NCBI RefSeq assembly: GCF_000004075.3
Contig: NC_026661.2
Coordinates: 19,682,307-19,746,306 of the forward strand
Direction of reading: 5' to 3'
Length of the DNA: 64,000 nucleotides
Origin: Cucumis sativus
Lineage: Eukaryota > Streptophyta > Magnoliopsida > Cucurbitales > Cucurbitaceae
Shown here: one piece after another, positions 62,026 to 64,000 of the stretch
Layout: every line of letters starts with the position of its first letter
How positions within the stretch are numbered: position 1 is the first letter of the stretch
Made by a program: the position numbers and the translations under genes
The notes under the pieces: model-generated
Database searches by the model: none
Seen by the model: the letters and a program-made list of their open reading frames with translations, nothing else
Told to the model about the DNA's origin: nothing

Positions 62026-62116
62026 GGCTTCTTCGGTTCGATCGCTCTCATCTCCACCGGAAGTGAGTTTTCTGCCGAAGAAAGCCAATTCGCTCAACCC
62101 CATCCCATCATCCTCA

Positions 62117-62311
62117 ATGGAAATGAAGAAGATCGCCTGCGCTGCTCTTTTCGCCGCCGCTGCCATCAGCGCTGCCGTGGCTGCCGATGAGTCTCTCTCT
62201 CCCGGCGCTTCTCCCGCCGCTGCCCCGGGGCCGAGCAGTGCCGCCTCCGCCGCTCTCCCCGTTCTCGGTGCCTCAGTTGTTTCCTTTGTTGCTGCTTACT
62301 TCTTGAACTGA
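62117..62311 (+). CDS. AGP23: Arabinogalactan peptide, AGP23-like
   Basis: A single exon of 64 residues. [16 protein letters not shown] is the start seen in the AGP23 group, and residues 1-23 form the signal peptide. The mature part has spaced Ser/Ala/Gly-Pro ([14 protein letters not shown], 28-41), followed by a C-terminal GPI signal ([19 protein letters not shown]). Members of this group are often expressed in pollen, but nothing here proves that. The open frame extends upstream only from a GTG, so ATG 62117 is the start. The coding region is far more GC-rich than its surroundings. Confidence 0.88.
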   Translation: MEMKKIACAALFAAAAISAAVAADESLSPGASPAAAPGPSSAASAALPVLGASVVSFVAAYFLN

Positions 62312-63134
62312 AGCCCCGTCATGGAGAGGGAGATCAATTATTTCAAATTTTATGTTTTTTTCTTTCTTTTTTCTTTCTTTAATGTGTTTATTTTCCATGG
62401 ATGATGTGATGTGACGAATTGAAAACAATAATAATAAAAAGGGAATCCGGATTCTTTATATTGTTTATTTTCCAAATTATGTTATTCTCAATCTATATTT
62501 ATTGTTGTTGCTTTATAAACAACTTTGATGAGAAAATGTTAATAGTTGGATTATAAAGTTTATAGTAAATTAATCTCTATACATTATACTTGAACCACAA
62601 TTACCCTTAACTAGTCTACACATCATAGCTAAGTTGCATCATAATGGGTGATTTTTGTTGCTTTTGATTCATGATTATAGTCATGAGATAAAGATATACT
62701 TAATTAGGAGAATAAGAAGTTTAATATTCTTTTTTTCTTCAAACATTCTATTAAGAAAAATTATTATAAATGGTAAATTGGTGAAAATATTTACATATAA
62801 AATAGTAGATTTTATCAAAAATATATACATGATTGTTTGGATAATAATATAAGAATAATATTATTTATAAAATAAATGAAACAGTAGTTTTATTAATTTT
62901 CATCTACAGACAAAAGAAAGAAAGAAATATTTTTAATAACATTTGAAAGAGAAAAAAAAAAAAGAGCCTCTGTGTAAAAATGGAAGAAAAAAAAGGTATT
63001 TAAAATAAAAAATAGAGAGAAAAGTGATTAAATACATAATTAACGAAAATAGTATTTGATAATAATATCGATTCTTTCTTTCTCTGTCTCTCTCTCTCAC
63101 AAACATTTCCAAGTTGAAAATCAATAACCCAAAA
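62312..63134. other. Intergenic stretch
   Basis: The left part is the AG peptide 3' untranslated region; the right end is the leader of the next gene with a CT-rich run (63075-63100). No gene lies between. Confidence 0.5.
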
Positions 63135-63947
63135 ATGGCCGCCATTGTTACGCGCAGGTTAAGCTCCAACATTTTCAGACCATTTCTTCCTTCCACCTTT
63201 CTCATTTCTCAAATCCCTCACGAGCCCTTGACCCGATTCCATTCTCCACATTCCGATCCCTCGTTTCTGGGATCTTCCCGACGAACATCTCCTAACACTA
63301 CGGTTGACCTCTTCAATTCCATTTCGAAATCAATCACTCACGATTTACTGGTTCAGAATAAAACCCTTAATTTCAATGACCCAATTGGATCTGGTTCTTA
63401 TTCGATTATGAAATTGAGAAACCCTAGCTTCGTTTCCATATCGGATTTCGATCGGAAATCCAGGTTTTCTACAACTTCCGAGAAGGAGAACGAGCAGAAA
63501 CCGGATGATTTCAAGCACCAAGACATCGAAGGGCCGACCGTGGAGAGAGATCTATCGGCGTTGGCTAATGAAACCAGAGACGTGATTGAAGCGATGATGA
63601 AGAATGTATACAGGCTAAGTAAAGCTATGGCGGTTCTGGGTTTGGTTCAACTCGGCATTGGGGCTTGGATTTCGTATATAACCCGGGGTTCGCCGATTAC
63701 AGAAGTTTCAATCCAGAGCTTTGTGGCGTTCGGGTTTCCTTTCTCGATGGCGTTTATTTTGCGACAGTCTTTGAAGCCGATGATGTTCTTCAAGAAAATG
63801 GAGGAACAAGGTAGGTTGCAGATTCTAACACTGAGTCTTCAGATTGGTAAGAATTTGAATGCTCTGTTTGTTAGAGTACGAACTGTTTCTTTCTTATGTG
63901 TAACTGGATTGTCTGTTGGAATTTTGTTTGCTTTGCTTTCCAGATGA
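63135..63947 (+). CDS. Probable mitochondrial three-helix membrane protein, function unknown
   Basis: A single exon of 270 residues. The N-terminus is Arg/Ser-rich ([15 protein letters not shown]), and [11 protein letters not shown] (108-118) looks like a presequence cleavage site, so a mitochondrial location is likely; a plastid cannot be excluded. After an acidic stretch ([20 protein letters not shown]) come three predicted membrane helices: about 163-183 ([19 protein letters not shown]), 193-210 ([18 protein letters not shown]) and 250-268 ([19 protein letters not shown]). Between helices 2 and 3 is a conserved-looking segment ([20 protein letters not shown]). ATG 63135 is chosen (AAAAATGGCC context); the frame before it opens only with TTG. 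I know the look of this family from plants but no function. Confidence 0.87.
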   Translation: MAAIVTRRLSSNIFRPFLPSTFLISQIPHEPLTRFHSPHSDPSFLGSSRRTSPNTTVDLFNSISKSITHDLLVQNKTLNFNDPIGSGSYSIMKLRNPSFVSISDFDRKSRFSTTSEKENEQKPDDFKHQDIEGPTVERDLSALANETRDVIEAMMKNVYRLSKAMAVLGLVQLGIGAWISYITRGSPITEVSIQSFVAFGFPFSMAFILRQSLKPMMFFKKMEEQGRLQILTLSLQIGKNLNALFVRVRTVSFLCVTGLSVGILFALLSR

Positions 63948-64000
63948 ATTCATTTGAGTTTGAAATTGTTGGATTATCTTAGTCATAATGAACAAATGTT

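Noticed and set aside
1-64000. A biosynthetic or defence gene cluster
   Set aside because: The eleven genes are unrelated housekeeping and developmental loci with separate promoters; no enzyme set, NLR genes or repeat-guided system is present.

Overview
The window is nuclear DNA of a flowering plant. It is AT-rich, its genes are split by GT-AG introns, and it encodes plant-only proteins (R2R3-MYB, WIP zinc finger, arabinogalactan peptides, plastid PsbP-fold protein, BIG BROTHER RING ligase). The protein forms look eudicot and resemble cucurbit sequences I know, but the species is an inference. There are no bacterial or organellar features.

I rebuilt eleven protein genes exon by exon; every one gives an unbroken frame across its junctions. 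From left to right: a MYB46/MYB83-type secondary-wall regulator (minus, 5430-7607); mitochondrial ATP synthase OSCP (minus, 11800-15422); a plant-specific basic protein of unknown function (minus, 17361-19201); a BIG BROTHER-type RING ligase (minus, 20806-23003); spliceosomal and decay factor LSM2 (minus, 30365-31412 plus upstream leader); a WIP zinc-finger regulator (plus, 44126-46979); a small protein with a transit-like N-terminus and a CHORD-like zinc site (plus, 48219-48815); a PsbP-domain lumen protein (minus, 49391-50208); makorin (plus, 51505-56045) with two alternative 3' ends; two arabinogalactan peptides facing away from each other (59499-59696 minus, 62117-62311 plus); and a probable mitochondrial three-helix membrane protein (plus, 63135-63947).

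The genes do not form a pathway cluster. They are independent loci, mostly housekeeping (OSCP, LSM2, makorin, PsbP-like) with a few developmental or wall genes (MYB, BIG BROTHER, WIP, AG peptides). Several housekeeping loci share site II (TGGGCC/T) elements just upstream, with a telo-box near the LSM2 start.

The long gene-free stretches (1-5.4 kb, 7.6-11.8 kb, 23-30.3 kb, 32.3-44.1 kb, 56-59.5 kb) are AT-rich. They hold small tandem duplications, SINE-like tRNA-derived heads, one decayed coding fragment and one possible solo LTR. No large intact transposon was seen. The best leads are the mutually exclusive terminal exons of makorin, both of which supply the last zinc ligand; the CHORD-like zinc site in the short plastid-type protein; the LSM2 start codon alone in its exon; and a 17-bp fold-back of microRNA-precursor size at 37349-37470.
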